Positions 41,861 to 52,696 of a DNA stretch of 64,000 nucleotides are shown here, piece after piece. Both the position numbers and the translations under genes were made by a program. The notes beneath the pieces were generated by a model. The model was not told the DNA's origin. It did not search any database and was given only the letters and a program-made list of their open reading frames with translations. The stretch is from Zygnema cylindricum (Eukaryota > Streptophyta > Zygnematophyceae > Zygnematales > Zygnemataceae), in contig JBBHKE010002023.1 of the NCBI GenBank assembly GCA_037447655.1, forward strand, positions 186,001 to 250,000, written 5' to 3'. Numbering within the stretch: the first letter of the stretch is position 1; every line of letters begins with the position of its first letter.

Positions 41861-42343
41861 CTAAATCGTACCACTTCGGTACATCTCTATGAGAGCCACC
41901 CAAAGATTGGATGCCCTCTCTACCTGCATATGAGGAGATGCAAGCCCTTGAGTAAGATGGCGGAAAATGAAGTTTTTTGCCGCCATATTGTTGAAGTCCC
42001 AAGTATCAGTATCATTCTCCTCGTTCCTCAAAATAGGTGACATGAATGCCTAACCAGTTATTATTCGTGTGGTCGTCTCCTTCTCCTTTCATTTATCCAC
42101 CACCTCCCCTTTTTTTGTCTCCTCCGTTGGAGATGGATCTGCTTTCCAGATGAATTTGCCTCCTCTAAACCCTGGGGGGATGCCAAGACTTGATGGACGC
42201 CCCACTCGTCCACTCACTATCCCCCAAAACCTTTTGTCGCATAGAGCTCCTATCATCATAATTTCCCAGTATATGAAGCCTGTTCCATTAAAGATGGGTA
42301 CCCTAGAGGGTGGGCCCATAACTTGCAACTCTGAGACGTCCAT
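41861..42343 (-). pseudogene. Copia gag remnant of another family
   Basis: The minus strand reads MDVSELQVMGPPSRVP, then FNGTGFIYWEIMM and DKRFWGIVSG. After a shift it continues NEENDTDTWDFNNMAAKNFI and ASNLWVALIEMY. These are copia Gag N-terminal landmarks (NGxNYxxW, LW-IV, LW..L...Y). It is unlike family A and Copia-1 in detail. Confidence 0.7.
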
Positions 42344-43389
42344 GACTCCTCAGAAAGGGCAGCTTGCAAGAAGCCTTTAGGATAACCCTGACCCGTTTGT
42401 GTTTCAGCAAGAATAACTGCCACCCTCGCAAACAAAAACTCTGACCACCTTCACCCCTATGAAGGCAAGACTTACTTAAGTTGATAGCAAAAAGAATCTC
42501 TGAATTTTCTCCCCTGAGCAGTAAGTTATGGAGGGTCAAAGTTGACCTTTTGTACAGAAGCTCTCTTGGAGAGAGGGTCCTATCTACCAAATTTTCTAAG
42601 TCCTATCTCTCTCTAAAACTCTATCTACTGACGTACGACACCAATTATATTACTGTTTCGTACAGAAAGGTACAGGTGCCGGTATACTTTTTGTACGGAC
42701 ATTTTACGACATGGCCAAAAAATCGACACATGTCATATTTGGATTTGTTTCCGTAATCCTTGGAGATGCCAAAATCCAATGTCATGGTGCTAGTGTCATC
42801 CGATGTGGCAATGACCACAAACCGCCGACATCCTCTTCCGTGATCTCGGCATTCATTCCGGCCTTCTGGTTAAATGCAAATTTCAATCTTAGCCGTCATA
42901 AATAAATGCACGGTATTCGTTTCGCTATCGAAACATATGCGTGGTATTTGTTTCTTATCCGTACTTTTAATCCGTATTTTATATAACGGAATCTATGTAT
43001 CGAGTAAATAGTTACCGTTAAATGATTAGTCAACGTGGAAACATTTATAGATTTATGAAACCCTATATGTCCTAACACTAAACTTAGACTAAACGGCTAA
43101 AGCTACCGGTTATCGGCAGTTTTACGGAAGGTAGGTACCAGGATAAAATTCTAGTTCCGATAGGTACTATTTTAATAAATCAACTAATCTACTACCCGTA
43201 TATTAACTAATCTACTACCCGTTAATCTCCGGATAGCATAGGCAGCCATGGCTCTAGTTTCCTCTCCAACTTTCAGTGACTGCAACAAGTGTGGGAGTTG
43301 AAGACAGGAGTTAGAGGCAGATTGCCTCGGCTTCTTTTCTACATTATATTTTAGACCTAGAAAATACTAAAAGAACCATCAATTTCTAC
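42344..43389. other. No gene recognised
   Basis: Contains several TACGG/CCGTAC-rich segments (42620-42700, 42960-43150) that may be old DNA transposon debris. Two AATCTACTACCCGT repeats lie at about 43190-43220. Frames here lack motifs. Confidence 0.5.
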
Positions 43390-43836
43390 ACCGAACTTGT
43401 GGGATTTCGCATAAACGGGGTCGCCTCACACGAACATTTCAGAACTTATGTAGAATCGAGGTACGAGCCGCACGCAAAGATATTACCTTGGGAGTTCTTC
43501 GACAATACTTTAGGACGGCGTATAGACGAGGGTCCCACGGATGGTAAAGCCGCAATAGGTGGGGAACATTCACGCGATAACCGCAGTCATCGTGAACAAT
43601 CCATGAATGTCGTGGATCCGCCGGATCGAATTGCCGTATGTCGGCAGTGTCGAGCCCCAGTCGTCACCGTCGATGAAGAGCCACGTCGGATGAGCGGGAA
43701 CATCCGAGGGGATGTCTAGAATTTCTAGACGCATATTTTCCCTCGGGTTTAGGGAGCGAGGTTCACCGTACCTCCAGTGTTCAGGCCATTCGGCCATCGG
43801 AATGTAGTGCTCGGCCCGAGGCACAAAACTGTCCAT
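43390..43836 (-). other. Unrecognised GC-rich coding-like segment
   Basis: The minus-strand frame 43570-43836 starts MDSFVPRAEHYIPMAEW and includes LEILDIPSDVPAHPTWLF then IDGDDWGS, with few rare residues. A possible continuation after a frameshift (CGYRVNVPHLLRLYHP) reaches about 43430. Base composition is distinctly higher in GC than the flanks. I do not recognise the family. It may be a captured gene fragment or an old element's protein. Confidence 0.4.
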
Positions 43837-43879
43837 GTCCTCCTCTCCCGTGGGAGGAGGAAAAAACCAATCCGGATCC

Positions 43880-43970
43880 CTCTCCGCTCGCCCCCCTCTA
43901 TTCCTCTCTTACTCCCCCCTCCCCCCTCCCGCCACCCCCCTCCCCCCCTCTTCCCCCGCCCCTCAGGAAG
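43880..43970 (+). repeat. C-run tract with quadruplex potential on the minus strand
   Basis: More than six runs of at least four C (CCCCCC TCCCCCC TCCCG CC and so on) within 90 bases. The complementary G-strand fits the G-quadruplex pattern, the C-strand an i-motif. Confidence 0.8.
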
Positions 43971-44059
43971 ATGAAATCGGCCTTTCAATCGCAGCCGTCG
44001 GTTTATCTATCGAACAAGTGTGCACGGAGAAAAAATGTTTTTTAAGTCGCGAGAAAACA

Positions 44060-44470
44060 TTAAGCAGGCTGCCGTACAGTTTACGATTCCTTGCAAGATA
44101 TCCTGTCCTTCCGATGCCATGCTATTATCGAGGAAGCCGAAGGTGGTGAATGCAGGAGAAAGGAGGAGAGATAAAAGTAGATCCGTGTCTCCGCTGGTCT
44201 ATGCAAAAGAAAAAGATGTGAAATTACAGTATAGTTCATGTTACTAGTTCTTCTTCATGCCTTATTTTATTATATTTTGCGTAAAACCAGAACTTCGCAT
44301 AACTTTAAGCTGGTTTTTCTGCATAAACTTCTTTTTTTTAGGAATATTTTTCTGCATGAACCTGAAATTGGTATTCTCTGCCTTATCATACTGAAGTGAA
44401 AAAAGTTCGCCTTATCTCCTAGAAGACTGATTAATGTTGGAGAAATGGGAGAAGAAGCTGATTCAGCCAC
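44060..44470 (-). pseudogene. DUF674 pseudogene, truncated, start and donor mutated
   Basis: Exon 1 is at 44411-44470 (GTG in place of ATG, then AESASSPISPTLISLLGDK) followed by a GC donor instead of GT. The exon 2 remnant at 44065-44200 is frameshifted. It is the sister of 41150-41573, and the whole block 43860-44640 corresponds to 40985-41740. Confidence 0.65.
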
Positions 44471-44679
44471 AGTTACTTCTTCTCCTGGTTCCACTTTTTT
44501 CTTGTGAGTGCTCTTGCGAAATATTATGAATCCTTGCATCTTCTTAATACGCCAAAATTTGCTACCGAAATTTTACAGCTCGTAGAGCGTCATTTTGTCA
44601 AAAACAAATTGTTGCACATTGGCAGAATGTGAAGTCAGAAAGTCATTCCATGTATACTGCCTATCGGTATTGGCTTAAA

Positions 44680-44835
44680 GGACTTATTACAGGTATTGCG
44701 AAATTAAAATTATATGATACCAATTTAGTGCAAGGAGACGTAGCAGTTGCAGTCCACTCCCTCAAGTAGAGTCGTTAACACTATTTTATGATTTTCGGTC
44801 AAAGAAAGTTGCTACTGAATAACGATGGGCAATAT
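44680..44835. mobile_element. MITE relic
   Basis: Interior core GCAAGGAGACGTAGCAG ... GTCCACTCC ... TTTTATGATTTTCGG and a right end AACGATGGGCAATATA. The left end is eroded. Confidence 0.55.
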
Positions 44836-45552
44836 AGTATACTGTTGTCGCTAGGGCAAACTCCCCTGATGTCACTTTCGTCACTGTTGTTTTCGCTTTC
44901 GCTTTGTGCCATCTTATCCAGTTCCGCTCTATAATTCAGAAGTGCGAAAGCTATTGGAAAACTCTATATGCGTTTAATCCGTACCGTAAGCGTTTCATAT
45001 TCAAGTATAATACGCAGGAGATACGCAGAAGCCACATTTAATATTGACAATCGTTTTTGCATATTTGAAGTTCAGATTTTGAACCAAAAGCGAACATAGT
45101 ATGAAGCCCAAGTTGCTTCAATGTCGTAACTTTTAAAGCACGTCTTTTTGTAACATATTAGGATGAAGATTACGACAAAATCCATTGCAAATCACTTTTA
45201 AGCTTTCAACGTCGGTGCCTTTATTCAGTAAGCTGAACGAAATCATTAACTGCAAAATGTGAAACTTACAAGTAGGAATACGGTGTTGAACATCAAAATG
45301 GAGCTTGATGAATTTATGATTTCATGATTAAAACTTCAAAACAAGAGATGAACAACATAATTTAGGCACCTTCGAGGCACCTTCTATTGCAATGAAATTG
45401 TTTCTTATGAAGGCTAGAAACCTCACTACTTGACCACATTCAATCAATGTGGTCAGCACGTATATTGCCTTAGAGCATCATATTAAGGATTGTCCAAATC
45501 TTACTATGCAAGATTCCCAAGCTTTAAAACACTGCATTTTATATATCCACTT

Positions 45553-46717
45553 CTAATATCCAATTTTTGACATCTTTGCTTCAAAAGTTATTCCGAAGAC
45601 GTCGTTGAGAACCGTTGTGCTTGTGTATGCCCGATCGGACAATCTCAAGAGCCTGGAGGCCGATTAAGAACAAAAACAAAGAAAGAAAGAGTCACTTATA
45701 GGAAGAGTTTAGAAACTTCACTTCCAGATGATATTTAAATACGTCGAACGAGCCTTTCCCATCTTTCTCCTCAAGAGATGTAAAAATTCTGTAAACAACA
45801 ATGAAGTGTAAACATCTTACCTTTTTTGCGTCAACTTCAATGTCAAGGCCCTGCAAATCTTCGAGCTTACAAACTTTTAGACGATTCAACATGCTGAATG
45901 TCTTTATTGTGGAAGCGGGAAACATTTCAAAGTCATCGGTCACGTTACGTGACTGTCTCCTTTACAAAACCTCTGAAGTGATGTCTTGCATCATTCAAGT
46001 TTGAATTGTCCACCAAATTCAATTTCCTTGTCATGTATCCGCTGTGGCCTTCCTTGCAAGGAGTGTTGTATTCTGTAGATACTCTGTTGCAAAATTGATA
46101 GCCAGCGTTATCAACAAAGGTCAATCTGCCGACGCTAGACGCAACTGTAGCACTGTATGAGCACCGGAAATTTTTTTCAGGCTTATCTATACTGCTGTCC
46201 GTCAACTGGAACATCGATTGACTTGCATCACTTATAGGAAGCTTTGGGGAAGTAAGCTCCACTTTTTGTTCCAACAAGTAGTGATCCGGCAGTTTCAGAA
46301 GGCTGCCGTACAAGTTTACGATTCCTGCAAAGGCATCATTTCCTTCTTTGACCATCGCATTCTCGAAGAGGAGACCGAAGGTGGTGGAAGCTGGTAACAA
46401 GAGGAGAGATAAAAGGAGGTCCGCGAAATCTTTCCCTGCTTCCATGTAAAGAATTTGTCCACTTTTCTGCACAAAAAAAAATCGTTGTGGTACTCATCTT
46501 AACAGTGTTTTTTCATTTATTTTGCCAAAAAGTGAGAATTGTGCATGAATTTAAGCAACATAATTTTTCTGCATACTTCTGAATTGGAAACGCATATCAG
46601 CATGTACTTGAATTGCTGTTCTCTACATTTTCACCCTGTCATTCGAAAACATTTCACCTTATCGCCTAGAAGAGTGAGCATTATTGGAGGAACTGGAGGA
46701 GAATCTGAAGTAGCCAT
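45553..46717 (-). pseudogene. DUF674 gene with two frameshifts
   Basis: Exon 1 is at 46658-46717 (MATSDSPPVPPIMLTLLGDK), exon 2 at 45821-46466 and exon 3 at 45553-45652, with intact GT and AG sites. Exon 2 keeps KSGQILYMEAGKDFADLL, FRC, CKEGHSGYM and GFVKETVT. A 2-bp loss near 45945 (CACGTTACGTGAC versus CACGATAAACGTGAC) shifts the frame, and exon 3 has an extra G (CGATCGGGCA). CKEG replaces the CxxC pair of intact copies. It decayed recently. Confidence 0.8.
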
Positions 46718-47834
46718 GGTATGCCTTTTTTGATCAATTTTTCTTTGAATCCTGCAGAATATGTTTTCAAGCATTCAATCTAAAACTCCCAAGTATTTTC
46801 GCGTTACCGAATTTTTACAGCTCGTAGAGAACAATTTTGTCAACTAATAATATTTTCCCTGACTGTAGCAAACTGCTAATATAGAGTTACTGCTGGAAAA
46901 GGTCAAAAAACGGAAAGAAGAGCACCAGAGCAGTACCTTGCCAAGTGTCGTAAAATAATTTAAAAGGAAGGCCATACGTTTTTTTTTTCTACTTGCAGAT
47001 TTTTTCATTTTGCCAATATAGAGTTAACTGTTGGAAAAGGGACAAAAAAGGGACAGGACTAGAACACTAGAGCAAAACCTCGCCAAGTGTCACGAAATAG
47101 TTCACAAGGAAAGCCATGCATTCTTGTCATTTTTGCAAATCTTTTTTCCCTCTGGTACTTCGACAGGCCTAGATTCACGCCGAAGAAACTTAAGTTAAAA
47201 TACCTCGTTGGACGATGAACAATCCTTATAGTACATCAAAATCCCGTACAAAAATTTCAGCCATCCGTACGATTCCTAATTCCTTCTTACCAAGTTACAA
47301 AGTTTGAAACTTTTGTACATTTGATTGTCCATTTTGTACATTTAAACCATCTACTGTTTTCCCTGCAGTTTAGTTTCCTTTTCTGTAAAGGAAAAGGCAG
47401 AAAAGGATGCCGATCTTATGGCTTCCCATTTTATTTTTTATACCCATTCCTTCGTTCCTTGATTCCATGCATGTAAAGCTAACTGGGCGGTTTTTTTAAA
47501 CATGAAAAGACATGCTTATTAATAATCTCAAATACAAAGCAAACGCCGATCGATTGTACCATCGTTATTGTATTGTATTGCATTCTATCGTATTATGTAT
47601 AATATTATATGGTGTTGTATTTTTATTGTGTGCCTACTACACTCTGTATGAAATCATTCATATATGCATGTATAACATCGTATAAATGTATATCAACCGT
47701 CAGCTACCAAGAGGTGAGTTGACGTGTTCGAACCCCTAAAACTTCTGTTGAGCTTGTAGTAAAGGTTCTAGGATTTGGAAAAAACTCGTAACTTATAAAA
47801 CTCGGAACATAAAAGGAAACAGTATTCCACAAAT
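46718..47834. other. DUF674 upstream modules, no gene
   Basis: Repeats the paired CCAAGTGTC/AAGGAAGGCCA module (46935 and 47090), then CGTACAAAAATTTCAG at 47245. Next are AT-rich sequence with TATTGTATTG runs (47560-47640) and the tRNA-like piece CAAGAGGTGAGTT...GTTCGAACCCC at 47696-47745. Confidence 0.5.
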
Positions 47835-48065
47835 ATGGCTATCGATGGCTCTTCCATTCCACCAATCAAGGTCAATCTTCTTGAGAAAAGTTGCTGAAAT
47901 AGAACTTGCTATAATTATCTGTCCTTTGACAAAAGCTGGTATATAGAAAAAACAAATTATAGAGATCACTGGTGAATTTTTCTACTTGAAAGCTGAAGGA
48001 TTTCACCGATCTTTTTCTGTCTCTCGTCTTCCTTCTCCTTAAGGCTCAAATAAGTCCACCATTGT
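47835..48065 (+). pseudogene. DUF674 relic, exon 1 and start of exon 2
   Basis: Exon 1 starts MAIDGSSIPPIKVNLLEK at 47835 and loses the donor. After CAG at about 47965 comes ITGEFFYLKAEG, then a shifted frame and TAA. Nothing follows it on the plus strand, where the minus-strand relic at 48460 begins. Confidence 0.6.
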
Positions 48066-48459
48066 TTGCGCCTTTTCATAACTTGCAGACCTACACAGAA
48101 ATTGTTAGCGAACATTGCTGGAACGAGTACTAGTAACAAAATTGAATCAACCATTAGTTATGGAAATAAATTGAGCAACTACTCAGTCACTCATAATCAA
48201 AACTGAGATACAAGAAGTGTTTTACCATTTAGAACAGAATTTGTTTCATGTAGTAAAAAAGGAGATATACGCTGAATCGCAATTAGGCTTAAGAACGATG
48301 CCAATACATTCAGTATCTATCGTTTTTTCATGCATATTATTCACCATATGAAACGGCGAGCAGTAATTTTTAGTCACGACTGTAAATGACAAGATCAACG
48401 ATGTCATTCACACAAGACAGCAAGGAAAAAATTGGGGAGCAAGCAATTACTTTTCAGGT

Positions 48460-49216
48460 ATAAAATAACACTGGCTTCCCGTGAATAGAGTGGACCTTAG
48501 ATGAATCTACGATCATATCAAAGCTCTGCAGATCTTCAGTTGTATCAACTTTCATTAAACTGTGTTTAGTGTTGGAATAGGATACATCTACAACGGAAGT
48601 TGTCGTCCCTTTAACGAATCCTCTCAAGGAAGTTCTATTTCCTGTGCCCGTTTCTACTTCATTATTTATTTTTATTTTTTCTGTCATGAATTCGAACAAG
48701 GAGAATTGTAATCTGGAGAAATAAACAGCGAACAACCTTTTCCAGGCAAAAAGTTTCTGCTATTTGGACATCTGTAGAGTCTCTCGAAATTGGTGATTTG
48801 AACAAGCATTTGTGAATTGCAAAACGTTTTGATAAACAGCAATAGTAGGCTGTTCTGGAGTATTCAAACTGTTATAGAAATGAAACTATTCTTGCAAAGG
48901 CTTCTTCTCCGGCTTTTACCATCTCAATTTCAGTTAGAAGGCCAAGGGTAGTGAAAGTCGGTAGGACAAGGAGAGACAGGAGAAGATCAATAATTCTTTT
49001 CAGCTTCCAAGTAAAATATTTTACCAGTAACCTGCATCGAAAAAAGAACAATGGAAGAAAAAATGTATATCTGTCTAATTTAATTTTGTAAACCAGTTTT
49101 TGTCATATGTCAGCAGATATTCTTTGCAATTGTCTTGATTTGAAAGAAAGAGTCTTCAACTTATCTTCGAGAAGAGTAGCCCTAACAGGTGGAATGGAGG
49201 AACCTTTGAGAGCCAT
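48460..49216 (-). pseudogene. DUF674 pseudogene, minus strand
   Basis: Exon 1 is at 49160-49216 (MALKGSSIPPVRATLLEDK) with the donor GT changed to TT. Exon 2 begins near 49030 as VTGKIFYLEAEK and is then frameshifted. The later part at 48478-48735 keeps LRGFVKGTTTSVVDVS and TTEDLQSFDMIVDSSK before a GT. The TDDLE stretch is deleted. No exon 3 was found. Confidence 0.65.
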
Positions 49217-50543
49217 GGCTTTCGAATGCTGCGTCTTTTTTTCCTTCTCCGAATTTTTGAAACTTCTGGAACCTACTGAAAGCTCAACATATGGTGGGAG
49301 ACCTATCGCATGTTTTCATCAGCATCTTCAGGCCGGCGGTAAATATGTGACGCGCATATTTAAACATTAATGTTCATATTGATAATTATAGTATAAACTT
49401 AGTCATGTTTTAGATGACGTACGGTTAGAATACGGTATTACAGCATAGTATAGTATAGTATAGTTTTTTTTTTCAAAGATCCAAATAACCATAATCAAAC
49501 AATTAGAATGTATGATTTTTTCCAAAATTTTCAAATTCTTAAATAGCGTACACCACTGTAATTATTATTATACGCTAATCAAACTTCTACGCTAATAGCG
49601 ATTGGCGGTGTATAGTACCGCAAAATATACCGTAGTATTATCATAGTTGTTATAAACTTATAAACATAGCACACACGTATGGTCTCTATACATACTATTT
49701 ACATGTACATTTGAAAAACAACCATTGATCTCACTGATTTCATATTTGTTCGTCGGATCTTTATAATTTCTGTATTCTTGAACCGTTTTAGCATGCTATC
49801 ACAACTTTAGAATGTTTAAGTGTCAACGCTGTTTACTTCATGTTTGGAATTCTTGGGATTCTTCGACTATCTTTGCATGATTAAAAAAGTCCGCTAGTAA
49901 GCAGGAAATGCACTTTGCATGCATGGAAAAAAAAACAAAACAACGTGAAAAAATAATGAAGTCAATCGAAATTCCATAAAGGTCGGCATGTAATTTTTAA
50001 AAAAGGTACAAAAAGTAATGCACCAGTTTTGATGTGAATATAATATGCCATCATTTTTTACAAAATTTTGAAACTTGCTAGCTTGCATTAGATAAGGAAT
50101 TTTAAACCGTACGAACACTGAAAATTTTAGTACGAAAACTTTCATGTGATACAATGATTATCCATAAAAGGTCAAATTTATCGGCGTGTCTAAGCCTGCT
50201 CAGTACCAAATATTTTTTTTTTTCTGCTGAAAACAAGACTGCATGGCTTTTCTTTTCTTTTGAATGGTTTTTTGAAACTTTGGCTCTCTCCTTATGTTCT
50301 TCTTTCCTTTTTTTTTTTTCCATTTTTCAACAGTATTTGCATGGAATTTTTCCTATTTCGTTCGGAATTTTCCAATGTCGTTTTCTTCAAATTCTGCCAG
50401 TTAGGGCAACTGTATATATTTGACAAGCTGTAATTCGGTAACAAGTTTTTAAAATATTTTTGAAGTAAATGGATAGAAAGCCAAAATTCAAATCCTGCAC
50501 CAGCACTAATAAAAAGAAAGTGAAATCACGAAATAAAGAAACT
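49217..50543 (+). promoter_or_regulatory. Upstream region of the DUF674 copy at 50544
   Basis: Collinear with 33873-35175. It has three to four TATAG units at 49446, then a MITE-derived segment to 49612 ending GCGATTGGCGGTGTA. It shares the CGAACACTGAAAATTT and GTGATACAAT segments with the other copy. No gene is seen. Confidence 0.5.
49466..49612. mobile_element. MITE fragment (right end)
   Basis: The right end reads TACACCGCCAATCGCTATTA as reverse complement. The left end is lost in a T-run next to the TATAG units. It is absent from the collinear site near 34265. Confidence 0.6.
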
Positions 50544-51749
50544 ATGGCTGCTTCAGGATCTTCCTCCGTTCCTCCAATAAGAATCAATCTTCTCGGAGAT
50601 AAGGTGAAATGTTTTCTAATGTCACTATGGTAATGAAAAGAATACCAGTTCAAGTTCATGTTTATTCAATTCCGGTTTAAACAAAAAAAATTGAAGTTAT
50701 GCTGATATTAATCTTATAAAATTTCTGTTTATGTAAAAAGTTTGAAGTTTTCCTTCAAGTTTAATTGCAAAAACTCCTGCTTTCGGCAAAACAGATAACA
50801 ATATAAATAACTATGTTTCATACCCCTTTTTCATGTGCAGAAAAGCGGAAAAGTTCTTTACATGGAGGCAGGAAAAGACTTCACGGATCTCCTTTTTTCT
50901 CTCCTCCTTTTACCTGCTTCCACCACCTTTGGCCTTCTATTTGAGAATGGGATGTTCAAAGAAAGGGAGGATGTCTTTGCAGGAATTGTTAACTTGTACG
51001 GCAGCCTGTTGAAACTTCAAGATCACTATTTGCTCGATAAAAAATCGGAGCTCACTTCCCCAAAGCTTCCTATTGGTGCTACAAGTCAATCAATGTTCCG
51101 ATTGACAAATAGCAGCACAGCTGGAGATAAGTTTTACCGATGCTCATACGGTGCTGTGTACATCAACTCGGGCTTGAAATGTACCAACAAAGCATCGACA
51201 AATTTCAACGCTCGTTGCAAGGATTGCAACAACGGAAACATGACAGTGGAGGTGACATTGGTGGACGATTCTGGTCCAGTAGCGGATGCGAATGCTGCAG
51301 GTCAGAGCATGAAAGGTTTTGTAAAGGAGACTGTCACATTTGTCGTCACCGATGACTTAGAAATCTTTCCTGCTTCGACTATAAAAACATTCACTTTGTT
51401 AAATCGTTTGAAAGTTTGTAAACTCGAGGATTTGGAGAACCTCGATGTTAGACGTCGACGCAAAAATGGTAATATATTTCCACTTAATATTGTTGTTCAA
51501 TAAATGCTTATATTTCGCTAGGAATACATGTAGGAAAGGATCATGAGAAATTTGATTTAGAAGTGGAAGTTTTTTGAATTTTATTTATTTCTTAGACGTT
51601 CTTACGATATATTGGTGTTGTTTTTGAAATTGGCTGGTCGCCAGGCTCTTTGGATTGTCCGATCGGCGTATGAAAGCACAACTGTTCTTAATGACGTCTT
51701 CGGGAGAATTTTTAAAGCAAGTTGTCAAAATATGGAATATAGGAGGTAA
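50544..51749 (+). pseudogene. DUF674 gene, one base from intact
   Basis: Exon 1 is at 50544-50603, exon 2 at 50841-51468 and exon 3 at 51645-51749. Exon 2 keeps KSGKVLYMEAGKDF, FYRC, CKDCNNGNMTVEV and GFVKETVTFVVTDDLE. Exon 3 gives ALWIVRSAYESTTVLNDVFG and ends at TAA. An extra A at about 51450 (GATGTTAGACGTC, versus GTTGACGTC at 36085) puts exon 2 out of phase with exon 3. The predicted product would then end early, after losing the C-terminal 35 residues. It could be a sequencing error, in which case this is a 260-residue-class gene like that at 22361. Confidence 0.7.
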
Positions 51750-51936
51750 ACATTTTCAATATTTTTGGAGCTTTTGAATGTATCTTGCATAGCAAGAAAC
51801 TTGCAAAGAAACTAACTATCTGGCATAGTAAGAATTGGACAACATGTGACGTGATGCGTAGGGCATTATTCCTGCTAACTTTTGAATGTGGTCAAATAAT
51901 GAGGTTCTTAACTCTTAGAAGAATACTATTTTCAGT

Positions 51937-52113
51937 GTAATCGAAGGTGCCTCGACAAATATTGTTTTTTGTCTCTTGTTTTGACGTTTTATTCATGAAG
52001 CCATGCATTCATCAAGCTCCAATTCCTCTGCAATTGAAGGTGCCAAGACAAATATTACTCTTCATTTCATGTTTTGACATCTTGTTCATGAAGTCATGCA
52101 CTCATCAATCTTC
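51937..52113 (+). repeat. Tandem duplication of DUF674 3' flank
   Basis: Two units of about 90 bp share AAGGTGCC, GACAAATATT, TGTTTTGAC, TTCATGAAG and CATGCA(T/C)TCATCAA. One unit is present, reverse-complemented, at 22105-22195 after the minus-strand gene. Confidence 0.7.
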
Positions 52114-52478
52114 CTCTAATTGGATGATGTCCAACACTCTCCTACCTCTCTTTGTATGTTTCACATTTTCTCCTTTGATGTTCAAGACTCTCCTCTTTAT
52201 CTTTTTGTAAGTTTCACATTTTCAACTTTTTTCATCTCTCTGATGAGAGCACCAAACGGATTTGTGATGAATTTTGTTGTATTATTCTTACTCATGTGCT
52301 ACAAAGATAATACTTTAAAAGCTTAAGGTCAACATTCAAACATCTTTTGTTTCTTTCTTCCCTTTCGTTACGGCATGATCCTCGGATTTGTATGATAATT
52401 AGAATATTGAATGCATGGTTGTAATGGATCAATGGGCAAACAATTGGAATATCAAATAGAATTTGATATAAACTGATC

Positions 52479-52696
52479 TACACCGTGAATCGTTATTAGC
52501 GTATTGAACGCTAATTTGGGTACCTTTTTTATTTCAGATTCTCAAATAGAATTATCCATGCTATTGCAAAAAAACTCTAATTCTTAATTCGAGCAGACGA
52601 TTTCTTTGAAAATTTCCAAATTCCCAATTAGCGTTAATAACGGTAATTATTCCTATACGTTAAAAATCTTCTGCTCTAATAACGATTCAAGGTGTA
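52479..52696. mobile_element. MITE, 218 bp
   Basis: The left end TACACCGTGAATCGTTATTA pairs with the right end read as TACACCTTGAATCGTTATTA, with TA flanks. Confidence 0.8.
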
